A stretch of 64,000 bases of DNA, from positions 4,154,001-4,218,000 of the forward strand of contig NZ_CP013926.1 in the NCBI RefSeq assembly GCF_001562115.1. The letters are read 5' to 3'. Source of the DNA: Alteromonas stellipolaris (GTDB lineage: Bacteria > Pseudomonadota > Gammaproteobacteria > Enterobacterales > Alteromonadaceae). The position numbers and the translations under genes were made by a program. This document shows, piece after piece, positions 36,637-46,416 of the stretch (within the stretch, counting starts at the first letter, position 1; each line of letters starts with the position of its first letter). Below the pieces are notes generated by a model. The model searched no databases and was not told the DNA's origin. It saw only the letters and a list, made by a program, of their open reading frames with translations.

Positions 36637-37545
36637 GTGTATAAGGTTGTAACCCCTAAAAGCGATACTGAATTCGAAGCCTATTTTCATTTTCGCTGGG
36701 CTCACCTTCGCCAGCCATGGAACTTTCCTCCTGGTTCAGAGAAAGATGAATATGAACAAGTGGCAGAGCACCGCACCATAGTGAACGGTAAAGGCGAAAT
36801 TGTTGCCTGTGGACGAGTACATTTAAATACCGCTGAAGAAGCACAAATTCGACATATTGCCGTACACCCTGATCATCTGCGCAAAGGGCTTGGGCAGATG
36901 ATAATGGACGCTTTAGAGAACGTGGCCAAAGAATTGGGTGCTATACGCGCGGTGACCAACAGCCGAGAAGTTTCTATCGACTTTTTTAGTTCATGCGGCT
37001 TCGTTGTTGAACGTGAAGCGCCTAACGAATTAGGCATGCTAAGACGCCAGCAAATGGTAAAAAAGCTAACTGAAAATAACACCTTAGTGCTGCATCCCAA
37101 ATGGTGTAAATCATTACAGCAAACCTGGACTGATACCATTCCCATTACAGAACATATGGGTATTAAATTATACCAATACACAGGCAGAACATTAGAAACC
37201 CGAGCGTCACTTAATAAAAATATTAATGTTCATGGCACTATGTTTGCCGGCAGTATTTTTTCGTTAGCCACATTAACTGGTTGGGGAATGATTTACTTAC
37301 AACTAAAAGAGCGCGGGCTAACAGGCGATATTGTATTGGGCGACGGCGATATTCACTATCATAAGCCCATTACTATGAAGCCTCGTGCAATCTGTAATAT
37401 AGAAACCTTATCGGGCAAATTTAAGCCTTTAGAAAAAGGTGAGAAAGCACGATTTGCTTTGAACGTAGATATCTTGGATGGCGATAATGCCGTGGCAGAG
37501 TTTGAAGGGGTGTTTTGGGTGCTTCCAGAGCAAACCGAGGCCTAA
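36637..37545 (+). CDS. yiiD: YiiD-like fusion of GNAT acetyltransferase and hot-dog thioesterase
   Basis: This 302-residue protein has two domains. Residues about 1-140 form a GNAT N-acetyltransferase with acetyl-CoA loop VHPDHLRKGLGQMIM. Residues about 155-300 form a YiiD-type hot-dog thioesterase domain (SLNKNINVHGTMFAGSIFS). It starts with GTG. In E. coli yiiD (fabY, a fatty-acid initiation factor) follows dtd, as here; that role can only be inferred. Confidence 0.88.
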   Translation: MYKVVTPKSDTEFEAYFHFRWAHLRQPWNFPPGSEKDEYEQVAEHRTIVNGKGEIVACGRVHLNTAEEAQIRHIAVHPDHLRKGLGQMIMDALENVAKELGAIRAVTNSREVSIDFFSSCGFVVEREAPNELGMLRRQQMVKKLTENNTLVLHPKWCKSLQQTWTDTIPITEHMGIKLYQYTGRTLETRASLNKNINVHGTMFAGSIFSLATLTGWGMIYLQLKERGLTGDIVLGDGDIHYHKPITMKPRAICNIETLSGKFKPLEKGEKARFALNVDILDGDNAVAEFEGVFWVLPEQTEA

Positions 37546-37596
37546 CGAGCAAAGGTATATTATTCGCTGTTTTTTACTTTCGTAAATGACACATAC

Positions 37597-37623
37597 AAAA
37601 AAAGCGCCAGTGGGCGCTTTTTT
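37597..37623. terminator. Bidirectional terminator, yiiD / rpoH
   Basis: AAAAAAAGCGCC pairs with GGCGCTTTTTT across AGTG, between two convergent genes. Confidence 0.9.
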
Positions 37624-37664
37624 CAATTATATTTGTTTAGCTTAGAAGCTTGGGCGGCGCTTGC

Positions 37665-38519
37665 TTACGCAACCATGGCAGCTTGAAGCTTTTTCATCGC
37701 GTTCTTTTCAATTTGACGAACACGTTCAGCAGATACTTCGTACTTATCAGCAAGATCTTGAAGTGTAATTTTGCTGTCGGCCAACCAACGAGTCTCGATA
37801 ATATCTTGGCTTCTGTCATCTAGCGTCTTAATGGCTGAGTACAAACGCTTGCTCGCATTAGTATCCCAATCGTTGTTAATAACGTCCATCTCAACATCAG
37901 TTGATTTATCTTCAAGAAATTGAACCGGTGCAAAGTTGCCCGTTTCGTCCTCGTCAGCAGAAAGATCGAATGCTTGATCTTGGCTGCTCATTCGCGCTTC
38001 CATTTGAAGCACTTCTTTCGTACTCACACCCAGCTCGCTGGCTACCGTTTGCACTTCTTCGTGGGTAAACCAACCAAGACGTTTTTTCGCTTTGCGTAAG
38101 TTGAAGAACAATTTACGTTGCGCTTTTGTGGTAGCAACTTTAACAATTCGCCAGTTCTTGAGTACGAACTCATGAATTTCAGCTTTGATCCAATGTACAG
38201 CAAAAGAAACCAAACGAACGCCCACTGTTGGGTCGAAACGCTTAACTGCCTTCATTAGACCAATATTACCTTCTTGGATAAGGTCAGCTTGTGGCAAACC
38301 ATATCCTGAATAAGATTTTGCAATATGCACAACAAAGCGTAGATGAGACATAACCAGCTTGCGTGCTGCTTCTAAATCTTCATCTTCACGAAGACGCACC
38401 GCTAATGCGCGCTCTTCTTCTGCAGTTAGCATATCAATACGACTCACAGCTTGTACGTAGCCTTCAATGCTACCGCTGTGAGGAACTGATAGTGCTAGGG
38501 ATTGCAATTTATTGCTCAT
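37665..38519 (-). CDS. rpoH: Heat-shock sigma factor RpoH (sigma-32)
   Basis: This 284-residue group 3 sigma factor has region 1.2/2 ([22 protein letters not shown], then [29 protein letters not shown]), the RpoH box [12 protein letters not shown] and the region 4 HTH ([19 protein letters not shown]). It directs heat-shock genes such as hslVU. It lies near ftsX, as in E. coli, but two EAL-HDOD genes separate them. Confidence 0.98.
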   Translation of the reverse strand: MSNKLQSLALSVPHSGSIEGYVQAVSRIDMLTAEEERALAVRLREDEDLEAARKLVMSHLRFVVHIAKSYSGYGLPQADLIQEGNIGLMKAVKRFDPTVGVRLVSFAVHWIKAEIHEFVLKNWRIVKVATTKAQRKLFFNLRKAKKRLGWFTHEEVQTVASELGVSTKEVLQMEARMSSQDQAFDLSADEDETGNFAPVQFLEDKSTDVEMDVINNDWDTNASKRLYSAIKTLDDRSQDIIETRWLADSKITLQDLADKYEVSAERVRQIEKNAMKKLQAAMVA

Positions 38520-39113
38520 TATTCACCTCATTCTTTGCAACTTGATATTAGCAAAGTAACATCAGCCGCGCGAGACTTAATTGCGATGAGAAACTAAACC
38601 AGTTATTGGTATGTAGTACCCATCTTCTAAAGATCAAGACCACAATTGCAAAAAACAGTTCAATTAGTGTCTATCTCTTTCCAAATTTCTCAAACATTGC
38701 AAAACGAATTTATCATTACGCTACAACGCTCAATAAATATCACCGGAAGCTTCAAAGAAAAATAAGTGCTAACCCAGAGGAAACAGCTTATCGAAGCAGA
38801 TATTCACGGTATATGCCCATTATACATTCAAAATGTATATAAAACATGCCATTCATCTTTCAAAAAGTTATATCAAACTTAAATTCGGTCGTATTTTTGT
38901 TATATATCAACAAAACTATTTTACCCGCTCTTGAATACGCAGACTATTACAATTTTTCGATTGCTAGCATCGCTTTTTTACTTACAATGAGATATAAAAT
39001 TTATGCCTTAAAAGCGCTCGGCACTATAATAAATAACAAAATAATAATAAAAACTTTCATTTTTTTACCGACTTCAATCGCGTTTTTACGCGGCGAGAGC
39101 AAAGAGGCACTCG
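38520..39113. other. AT-rich intergenic region rpoH / EAL-HDOD genes
   Basis: These 594 bases are clearly more AT-rich than the surroundings, especially 38640-39080. They hold the rpoH 5' region on the left and the promoter of the EAL-HDOD pair on the right. A small palindrome TATACATT-CAA-AATGTATA lies at 38821-38839. Short frames here (for example 38606-38842) have no ribosome site or conserved look and are not called. Confidence 0.5.
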
Positions 39114-40343
39114 ATGTTCGCATACGTAGCAAGACAACCCATATTCGACGTAAATAGGAACGTTTACGCTTACGAATTACTTTTCCGAATAGGGGAAGAC
39201 AATTGCTTTCCAGATATTCCGCCCGATGAGGCGACCTCAAAAATTTTAACGTCTACGCATTTAAGCTTAGGTATTGAAGAAATAACAGGTGATAAAAAAG
39301 CATTCATTAATTTCCATCGCGATACCTTGATGTACCGATTTCCTACCTCATTAGACGCAAGTAAAGTGGTTATTGAGATTGTTGAAACCGTTGAGGTAGA
39401 TGACGCGCTTATTGCCGCATGCAAGCACATACGAGGGTTAGGTTACCCCATTGCACTTGATGACTATGATATGGAAGATAAGTGGGACGCTTTCGTTCCT
39501 TTTACCAGTATTGTTAAAATAGACATTACTGAAATTGCTCACGAAACTATTCCCTCATTAGTTAAACGCTTCAAATCGCACAACATCGAACTTGTGGCCG
39601 AAAAAATCGAAACCTACGAAGAATTTCACAAGTTCAAGGAAATGGGTTTCGACTATTTTCAAGGTTACTTCCTAGCTAAACCAGAAATTGTACGTCATCG
39701 CAAATTAGGCCCTAGCGCGCTTACCATGATGGAACTACTCACGTTAAGTAGCCAACCCAAGCTAAATTTTGATGAAGTAAATCGAATTATTGAGCGCGAT
39801 CCTTCCCTCACCTATTTGCTATTACGCTTCATCAATAATCCACTTATTAATAAGCGAAATAAAATTACATCCCTCAAGCATGCGCTTAACTTTATGGGCG
39901 AAGTTGAAGTTAAGAAGTTTATCGCGTTACTTGCATTGGCTAACTTAAATGACGGTCAGCCTCAAGAATTGATGCAGATGGCCCTTGTACGGGCAAAATT
40001 TTGTGAGCTTGTGTTTATCTCTTTTAAAGAAAGCGAAAATCCACTTACCGGCTTTTTAACCGGTCTTTTATCTATGCTTGATGCCATGATGGAACAACAC
40101 ATCGACGAATTGGTTAGTAAGGTACCTATTAGCGATAATGTAAAAGACGCGCTTTGTGGTGAGCCTGGCGTGTTGAAAGACTGTCTTACCTTGGCGAAGT
40201 ATTTTGAAAGGGCGAACTGGGCAGGTATTAAGAAGTTTTCTGGTAAATACAAAATTCAGCAAACTCTGCTTCATGGATACTATAATGAAGCGATGAAATG
40301 GGCTCACCACGTACATGTTTCAGCGCAGGTAGAGAAAAAGTAA
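39114..40343 (+). CDS. EAL-HDOD (YuxH-type) signalling protein, first paralogue
   Basis: This 409-residue protein joins a degenerate EAL domain (residues 1-200; AYELLFR in place of EALLR, and no DDFGTG loop) to an HDOD domain (about 205-400; IIERDPSLTYLLLRFINNP, LKHALNFMGEVEVKKF). Such proteins usually do not hydrolyse c-di-GMP and act as adaptors. The ATG is preceded by AGAGG at 6 bases and the N-terminus matches the next gene (MFA-[FY]-[IV]-ARQPI). The HDOD part is nearly identical to that of the next gene. Confidence 0.93.
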   Translation: MFAYVARQPIFDVNRNVYAYELLFRIGEDNCFPDIPPDEATSKILTSTHLSLGIEEITGDKKAFINFHRDTLMYRFPTSLDASKVVIEIVETVEVDDALIAACKHIRGLGYPIALDDYDMEDKWDAFVPFTSIVKIDITEIAHETIPSLVKRFKSHNIELVAEKIETYEEFHKFKEMGFDYFQGYFLAKPEIVRHRKLGPSALTMMELLTLSSQPKLNFDEVNRIIERDPSLTYLLLRFINNPLINKRNKITSLKHALNFMGEVEVKKFIALLALANLNDGQPQELMQMALVRAKFCELVFISFKESENPLTGFLTGLLSMLDAMMEQHIDELVSKVPISDNVKDALCGEPGVLKDCLTLAKYFERANWAGIKKFSGKYKIQQTLLHGYYNEAMKWAHHVHVSAQVEKK

Positions 40344-40482
40344 TTCAGGAATGTACGTTCACTAATATGAGTTGCATAATGTAATGCGCAAATTAACGCG
40401 ATTTTCGTAAATGCATGTTATGGTGGTGCAAATTACAGTAATATTCGTTGATAATTGTTCAACGTGCCAGTAGGGAACTTGT

Positions 40483-41724
40483 ATGTTCGCATTTATCGCT
40501 CGCCAACCGATTTTGGATAAAACAAAGGATGTATTTGCTTACGAACTTTTGTTTCGAGATGGCAAGGCTGGCGCGTACCCCGAGCACTCTCCTGAAAAAG
40601 CGCAATATATTTCTGAACACTTTCATCCATTAGGGCTAGATGACATTAGCGGTGAAAAGACCTCTTTTATTAACTTTTCCTCTGAAACCATTATTTCTCG
40701 CTTCCCTACCACACTGAACCCAGAATCGGTTGTGGTTGAATTGGCTGACAACCCTTTTGCTCAAACGGGCTTGTTAGAAGCTTGTCAGCACATAAAGCGC
40801 CTTGGCTTTCGTATTGCTATTGACGACCCTATGATGCTTAGTGCTAAGCATGAAATTCTACCCCTTGTTGATATCGTAAAAGTAGATCTCTCGCAAATTC
40901 GTTTCGAAAACATAGAGAAAAATATTCCAAGATTCCTAGATGCCAACGTTAAACTCATAGCTGAACAAGTAGATACGCAAGACCAATTTGCGACCAGCAT
41001 GGATCTTGGGTTTGATTTCTTCCAAGGCTATTTCTTTGCCCAGCCAGAAGCACGCATATTGCGCCAATTACCTGCGTCAAAAATGAATATTGTCGACCTT
41101 ATTGGCGAGTGTTCAAACGATAGTTTTGATATTGATAGAGTTAGCCAAATTGTTGAACGCGACGCCGCGCTAAGCTATCTGCTACTTAAATTTATCAATA
41201 ACCCACTGATTAATAAGCGCCATAAGATAACGTCACTCAAGCATGCCCTAAATTATATGGGTGAAGTAGAGGTAAAGAAGTTTATCGCGCTGCTCAGCCT
41301 AACTAATTTAGGTGATGATAAGCCATTAGAGATTATTCATATGTCTTTGGTTAGGGCCAAGTTTTTCGATTTGCTAGCGGCAAAACGAGGCTTAAAAGCG
41401 AACCCGCCTATCGGCTTTTTAGTGGGGTTATTTTCATTGTTGGATGCGTTATTAGACCAGTCTATAGATGATGTGCTTAAACAACTCCCGCTATCAGAAG
41501 AAATAAATGACGCCATCTTAGGAAAGACAGCAGAATTCAATAGCTACATGGGCCTAGTACGCGCTTTTGAAGGAGCGCTGTGGATGAATGTGATTAAACA
41601 AGCAAAAGTACTGGATATCGATCAAAAGCAACTTCATATCCTTTACAATCAAGCCATTGTGTGGGGTAACGGTGTGAGAAGCGCTATTTCTACGCACTTC
41701 CCTCGCGCCCCTGTTCAAAGCTAA
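40483..41724 (+). CDS. EAL-HDOD (YuxH-type) signalling protein, second paralogue
   Basis: This 413-residue tandem paralogue starts MFAFIARQPILDKTKDVFAY. The EAL half is degenerate and differs more between the two genes than the HDOD half. The shared stretches FINNPLINKR and GEVEVKKFIALL are identical in both. The 139-bp gap between the genes may hold a separate promoter. Confidence 0.93.
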   Translation: MFAFIARQPILDKTKDVFAYELLFRDGKAGAYPEHSPEKAQYISEHFHPLGLDDISGEKTSFINFSSETIISRFPTTLNPESVVVELADNPFAQTGLLEACQHIKRLGFRIAIDDPMMLSAKHEILPLVDIVKVDLSQIRFENIEKNIPRFLDANVKLIAEQVDTQDQFATSMDLGFDFFQGYFFAQPEARILRQLPASKMNIVDLIGECSNDSFDIDRVSQIVERDAALSYLLLKFINNPLINKRHKITSLKHALNYMGEVEVKKFIALLSLTNLGDDKPLEIIHMSLVRAKFFDLLAAKRGLKANPPIGFLVGLFSLLDALLDQSIDDVLKQLPLSEEINDAILGKTAEFNSYMGLVRAFEGALWMNVIKQAKVLDIDQKQLHILYNQAIVWGNGVRSAISTHFPRAPVQS

Positions 41725-41754
41725 GCCTATCAAAGCTAAACAGTAAGATAACGC

Positions 41755-42735
41755 TTATTTGGGTTCTATTTGTCGTACATGACGCTGTACTGAAATAAGC
41801 GACCCAAGCAACCCTAATGTAATAGATAGCCCCAACATCGTTAATAACGCCGTTCCCGTTAGGCCCGTAATATTAAAGTCTTTTTGATACATAGCAGCAA
41901 AGGTTTGAATACTGCTATCCATCCACCATAGAATTATTATAACGGCAAACCAAGCCATAAGCCCACCTAGTAAGCCGTACCAAAAACCGGTATATAGAAA
42001 TGGACGATGAATAAAGGCATCGGTTGCCCCTACTAGCTTCATCACTACTATTTCATCATGCTTATTAAGAATGTTCAGTCGAATAGTGTTACCTATAATC
42101 AGCACCACAGCGAAGAACAATAAAATGCCAATAAAGGTGACAAGGTCGCTGGCAATATCAATAACCGCATACAAGCGCTCCAACCATTCTATATCTAACT
42201 TACCTATATCAACCTCACGCTGCTGCTTTAGCTTATCGAGCAGTGTTTTAGCGGCATTCGGTGTGGCATGCTTATCAATGGGAGTCACTAAGACAACATC
42301 GGGTAGCGGGTTACTTTGCAAATACGCAATAGCATCGCCTAACCCTGATAAATGCTGAAACTCTTTTAACGCATCATCTGCAGGTATAAACACCACAGAA
42401 TCAATTTCTTCCCAAGTATTTAACCTGGCAACCAATTGCTGTGAACTGGCGGCTGATATATCAGGTTTCAAAAATAAAGAAATCTCTGAGGCTTGTTCCC
42501 ACCCGGCGGTAATTTTCTCGGTATTTTTAACCATAATATAAAGCGTGCTAGGAAGGGTAATACTTAAGCCCAACACACCAATAGTCATCAGTGAAGCCGC
42601 GGGCTGACGCCATAATTCGCCTAAGCTTGAAAGGGCTTGCCTTATATGGCTTACGAAGAACATCACAATAGATTGTACAAACCCTATTTTCCTAGACGAC
42701 GCGCCTTGGCTTCTACCTTTAAATAGAATACTCAT
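41755..42735 (-). CDS. ftsX: Cell division ABC transporter permease FtsX
   Basis: This 326-residue four-TM protein forms a complex with FtsE that regulates peptidoglycan hydrolases at the septum. TM1 lies about residues 45-68, followed by a periplasmic domain ([18 protein letters not shown]) and three C-terminal TMs (about 195-220, 245-270 and 295-315). Its start overlaps the ftsE stop by 4 bases (ATGA). Confidence 0.96.
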   Translation of the reverse strand: MSILFKGRSQGASSRKIGFVQSIVMFFVSHIRQALSSLGELWRQPAASLMTIGVLGLSITLPSTLYIMVKNTEKITAGWEQASEISLFLKPDISAASSQQLVARLNTWEEIDSVVFIPADDALKEFQHLSGLGDAIAYLQSNPLPDVVLVTPIDKHATPNAAKTLLDKLKQQREVDIGKLDIEWLERLYAVIDIASDLVTFIGILLFFAVVLIIGNTIRLNILNKHDEIVVMKLVGATDAFIHRPFLYTGFWYGLLGGLMAWFAVIIILWWMDSSIQTFAAMYQKDFNITGLTGTALLTMLGLSITLGLLGSLISVQRHVRQIEPK

Positions 42736-43421
42736 TGCCAGTTCCCATTTAAGTCATCAGTTAGCCCGTCGGTAATCATTTGGCCGTCTTTTAAAGTGAG
42801 TGTGCGATATTTCATTCGGGCAATTAGCCCTAAATCATGGGTAGCGATGAACACAGATACACCGGCTTGGTTGAAATCTTCAAACAAGCGAATAATTTCC
42901 ATAGAAAGTTTCGGGTCAAGGTTTCCGGTAGGCTCGTCGGCAAGAAGTAAGGGAGGCTTGTTAACAACAGCGCGTGCTATACCAACCCGTTGTTGTTCGC
43001 CGCCTGATAACATAATGGGTAAGTTGCGGCTTTTATCTCGTAACCCTACCATTTCTAGTGCGGCATCGACACGCTTACCAATTTCCTTGTGGGTGTACCC
43101 TTCTATCACAAGTGGAAGCGCCACATTGTCGAAAACCGACTTGTCCATCAACAATTGATGGCTCTGGAAAATCATGCCTATATCGCGACGAATGTAGGCA
43201 ATATCTCTTCGGCTAATAGCATTGAGGTCATGACCGTTTATCAGTACACGACCTACTGTAGGGCGTTCCATAATACTGATAAGTTTAAGCAGCGTGCTTT
43301 TCCCTGCGCCAGAGTGGCCGGTAAGAAAAGCCATTTCTCCAGGGGCGATGTGAAAATCGACTTTACTCAACGCCCGTTGTCCACCGGGGTAGGTTTTGCT
43401 TACTTGCTCAAACTTTATCAT
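42732..43421 (-). CDS. ftsE: Cell division ATP-binding protein FtsE
   Basis: This 229-residue ABC ATPase is the partner of FtsX. It shows Walker [11 protein letters not shown]-loop MIFQSHQLL, signature [15 protein letters not shown] and Walker [14 protein letters not shown]. Order is ftsY-ftsE-ftsX, all leftwards. Confidence 0.98.
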   Translation of the reverse strand: MIKFEQVSKTYPGGQRALSKVDFHIAPGEMAFLTGHSGAGKSTLLKLISIMERPTVGRVLINGHDLNAISRRDIAYIRRDIGMIFQSHQLLMDKSVFDNVALPLVIEGYTHKEIGKRVDAALEMVGLRDKSRNLPIMLSGGEQQRVGIARAVVNKPPLLLADEPTGNLDPKLSMEIIRLFEDFNQAGVSVFIATHDLGLIARMKYRTLTLKDGQMITDGLTDDLNGNWQ

Positions 43422-43467
43422 GCATGTTCCCTACTACCCTATTCCCGTAATTAGCTATTAATGCTGT

Positions 43468-45060
43468 CTACTCGCCGCTATCAATTTCACTAAATAGCGC
43501 ATCAATAAATTCTTGACCGTCGAACTGGCGTAAGTCATCAATACCTTCACCAACCCCTATATATCTGATAGGTATACCAAATTTATCCGCAATTGAGAAG
43601 ATAACACCACCTTTTGCGGTACCGTCTAGTTTGGTAAGGGTAATACCAGTTAAGCCAACCGCTTGATTGAATAACTTCGCTTGGCTAATAGCATTTTGCC
43701 CTGTACCCGCATCAAGGGTAAGCATGACTTCGTGAGGGGCATTAGGGTTCAGCTTTTTCATTACGCGAACCACTTTCTTAAGCTCTTCCATCAAGTTGTC
43801 TTTGTTCTGCAAGCGACCTGCGGTATCGGCGATAAGAATATCTGTTTTGCGGGATTTTGCAGCTTCTAGCGCATCGTAAAGTACTGACGCACTATCTGCG
43901 CCCGTATGCTGTGCAATAACTGGAATACTGTTTCGCTCACCCCATACCTGCAATTGCTCTACAGCAGCAGCCCTAAAGGTATCACCCGCTGCCAGCATTA
44001 CTTTTTTGCCCTGCTGCTGGAACTGCTTAGCTAATTTACCGATGGTGGTAGTTTTACCTACCCCATTTACACCAACCATGAGAATAACGAAGGGGCCTTC
44101 ATCGCTATTGTGGGCGTTAATGGCATCGCTCAGCGGTTCGTTAACCTTCGAGAGCATGCCCGCCATTTGCTGTTTCAGGATATCAAGCAAGGCTTCTGCG
44201 TCTTTAAGATCTTTACGGCTTGCACTATCCGTTAAGTGGGTAATGATTTTTTGCGTGGTATCCATTCCCACATCAGCAACCAATAATTGGGTTTCTAAAT
44301 CTTCGTATAATTCATCATCAATTGCCTTGCCTTTGAAAAGGCTAACTAGGCCGCTACCTAAGTTTGCTTTAGTGCGAGACAAGCTTTCTTTAAGGCGCGA
44401 GAATAGTGATTTTTTCTCTTTTGGAGCTGGTGCTGCCTCAACTACAGGTGCAGTTTCCACAACGGGCTCGTTAGCAATGTCGGCTGCTTCTGCTTCTGCT
44501 TCTGCTTCTGCTTCTGCTTCTGCTTCTGCTTCTGCTTCTGCTTCTGCTTCTGCTTCTGCTTCTGCTTCTGCTTCTAAAACGCTAGCTGTTTGAATTGGAA
44601 ATTCAACAGCAGGCGCTTCACTTTCTTGCTTTGATTCAAGTTCTTGAAATGGCGTTTCAAGCGATTTCTCGGCATTTTCACCATCATTTACTGACGCTGG
44701 CGAACTAGCTTCATCGGCTATTTCAACTGCATCTAACTTGTCAGGTACCACGCCCACTGGCGCAGCGTCTTCTTTCTCGACAGGTACTGACACCGGCTCA
44801 TTTGCTACTGGTGCTGCGCTTTCAGCTAAATCGCTCTGGGCAGGGTCTATTGAAGCGCTATTGGCATCTTCCGATAGGTCACTACCGGCAGTGTCTTTGA
44901 CCACTGGCGCGGCAGTGCTAGGTGGCTGCTCGGCGTCTGAAGTTTGTGATTCATCAGGTAAAACTGCGCTTTGATCAACTGACTTTTGATCTTGGTTTTC
45001 CTGTGCTTTTTGCTTATTTGCTTTTTTGTTCTTACCGAACCAGCCAAAAAGTTTCGACAT
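43468..45060 (-). CDS. ftsY: Signal recognition particle receptor FtsY
   Basis: This 530-residue SRP receptor targets ribosomes to the membrane. The N-terminal acidic A domain (residues 1-220) is long and low-complexity, with an uninterrupted Glu-Ala run near residues 162-192. The NG GTPase domain (about 225-530) has G1 GVNGVGKTTTIGKLA, DTFRAAAVEQL, G3 DTAGRLQ and G4 TKLDGTAKGG. The A domain contacts lipids in E. coli. The gene starts with ATG and is divergent from rsmD, as in E. coli. Confidence 0.97.
   Translation of the reverse strand: MSKLFGWFGKNKKANKQKAQENQDQKSVDQSAVLPDESQTSDAEQPPSTAAPVVKDTAGSDLSEDANSASIDPAQSDLAESAAPVANEPVSVPVEKEDAAPVGVVPDKLDAVEIADEASSPASVNDGENAEKSLETPFQELESKQESEAPAVEFPIQTASVLEAEAEAEAEAEAEAEAEAEAEAEAEAEAEAADIANEPVVETAPVVEAAPAPKEKKSLFSRLKESLSRTKANLGSGLVSLFKGKAIDDELYEDLETQLLVADVGMDTTQKIITHLTDSASRKDLKDAEALLDILKQQMAGMLSKVNEPLSDAINAHNSDEGPFVILMVGVNGVGKTTTIGKLAKQFQQQGKKVMLAAGDTFRAAAVEQLQVWGERNSIPVIAQHTGADSASVLYDALEAAKSRKTDILIADTAGRLQNKDNLMEELKKVVRVMKKLNPNAPHEVMLTLDAGTGQNAISQAKLFNQAVGLTGITLTKLDGTAKGGVIFSIADKFGIPIRYIGVGEGIDDLRQFDGQEFIDALFSEIDSGE
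44486..44575. repeat. Hexanucleotide repeat (GCTTCT)15 inside ftsY
   Basis: Fifteen perfect head-to-tail copies of GCTTCT (plus-strand reading) encode the Glu-Ala run on the minus strand. Because the unit is 6 bases, slippage changes length by whole dipeptides without frameshift. Confidence 0.97.
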
Positions 45061-45126
45061 TGTTAAGACAAATCCTTATAAATACTGGGCAATTTCGGCT
45101 ACACTTGCCGAATATTGAATAACCCC

Positions 45127-45786
45127 ATGATACCATTGTCAGCGACTATGAAGCGAGTTTCTCGCCCACTCAGGGCATCTTCAACTGCAAAAAAATCCTA
45201 TTCTACCCACGCAAAAGCGAAAGGCGGACATATTCGCATTATCAGCGGTCAATGGCGGGGAAGAAAGCTACCGGTTCTCGACGCAGAAGGTTTACGCCCC
45301 ACCACCGACCGAAATAAAGAAACCTTATTCAATTGGCTTATGCCTTATTTGAATGAAGCAAAGTGCTTAGATGTATTTGCAGGCTCGGGGGGCTTGGGAT
45401 TAGAAGCGCTGTCACGCTATGCCCTTTCTTGTGATTTTATTGAATTAGATAAATCGGCAAGTGCACAGTTAAAAAAGAATTTGGCGTTATTGACGGCTAA
45501 TAATGCACAAACTGCTAGCGTCCATCAGGGCGATGCCTTAGCAATACTCCCTACCTTTTCAGGTAAAAGCTTCGATATAATGTTTGTCGATCCGCCTTTT
45601 CACAAAGGGTTGGTAGCACCAACGTTATCGGCTATTGCCACTAATAACTTATTGTCAAACGACGGTGTGTTATACGTAGAGCACGAAGCGAACCTTGCGC
45701 CTATTTCCCTGCCGGACCACTGGCAAATTATAAAAGAAAAGCGCACATCGGCGCTTTGCTATTATTTGATAAAGGCTGTGTGGTAA
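45127..45786 (+). CDS. rsmD: 16S rRNA (guanine(966)-N2)-methyltransferase RsmD
   Basis: This 219-residue SAM-dependent methyltransferase has the N-terminal GGHIRIISGQWRGRKLPV and LRPTTDRNKETLFNWL blocks, motif I LDVFAGSGGLGLEALSR and the catalytic DPPF. The ATG at 45127 is taken, though the first 30 residues are not conserved and a later ATG (45148) or an upstream TTG (45115) is possible. It is divergent from ftsY. Confidence 0.95.
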   Translation: MIPLSATMKRVSRPLRASSTAKKSYSTHAKAKGGHIRIISGQWRGRKLPVLDAEGLRPTTDRNKETLFNWLMPYLNEAKCLDVFAGSGGLGLEALSRYALSCDFIELDKSASAQLKKNLALLTANNAQTASVHQGDALAILPTFSGKSFDIMFVDPPFHKGLVAPTLSAIATNNLLSNDGVLYVEHEANLAPISLPDHWQIIKEKRTSALCYYLIKAVW

Positions 45787-45834
45787 AACTGCATTGTCTC
45801 ACGATAAACGCGTTAAGCCCTTACTACGAGAACA

Positions 45835-46416
45835 TTAAGCCAAATCGAGACCGATATTCGAAATACCTTCTTCTAACGCAATCGCTTTTAGCGCATCAGC
45901 CGTGCTAGCAGGTGACTTTCCAGCTTCAACACAGTCAAGCAATGCTTCTTGCACTTCTACTTCAAACACCATAAGTGGGTGCTCTTTTACGGTTTCATCA
46001 TCGGCTTCGCCGCTTTCTAACAAGTAAGCTTCTACGCTACCTTGAGAAAGCTTACTAACAACTACCGCACCTTGTGGGTCGTCGCCGGCAATAAGATTAA
46101 GCACAGCGGCCAACCCAATTGCGGCATCAATCGCGGGATACACACCATAGGTATCAAAATCGCTAGTATCGGGCGTCGCCACTTCCACTTTTTCAAGCTG
46201 TACTGCAAGATTGAACTTACTTTTAGGTGCTTTTACCGACTCCCATACAAGATTGAGACAGTTACGAATACCTTCTTTATCACCAAATTCGGTGACATCA
46301 CAGAATAGCTCGTAGTTAGGAATCATTCGCTCAAGCAAAGCTGCACTAAAGGCAACCGCTCTGAATCCTTCGAGCGCGCGCACACGCCCAAATGTATTAA
46401 GTTTTTGCTTTGCCAT
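45835..46416 (-). CDS. yjaG: YjaG family protein (DUF416)
   Basis: This 193-residue protein matches E. coli YjaG in several blocks: ERMIPNYELFCDVTEFGD, the FDTYGVYPAIDAAIGL stretch, and the C-terminal SNIG. Its function is not known. Its start overlaps the yhgN stop (TAATG), so the two form an operon. Confidence 0.9.
   Translation of the reverse strand: MAKQKLNTFGRVRALEGFRAVAFSAALLERMIPNYELFCDVTEFGDKEGIRNCLNLVWESVKAPKSKFNLAVQLEKVEVATPDTSDFDTYGVYPAIDAAIGLAAVLNLIAGDDPQGAVVVSKLSQGSVEAYLLESGEADDETVKEHPLMVFEVEVQEALLDCVEAGKSPASTADALKAIALEEGISNIGLDLA

Noticed and set aside
38606..39157. Two short frames upstream of the first EAL-HDOD gene
   Set aside because: AT-rich random-looking sequence; the second runs into the true start of the EAL-HDOD gene in another frame.
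44006..44593. Long plus-strand frame opposite ftsY, ending in a Ser-Ala repeat
   Set aside because: Mirror frame produced by the hexanucleotide repeat and by ftsY codon use; ftsY itself is certain.
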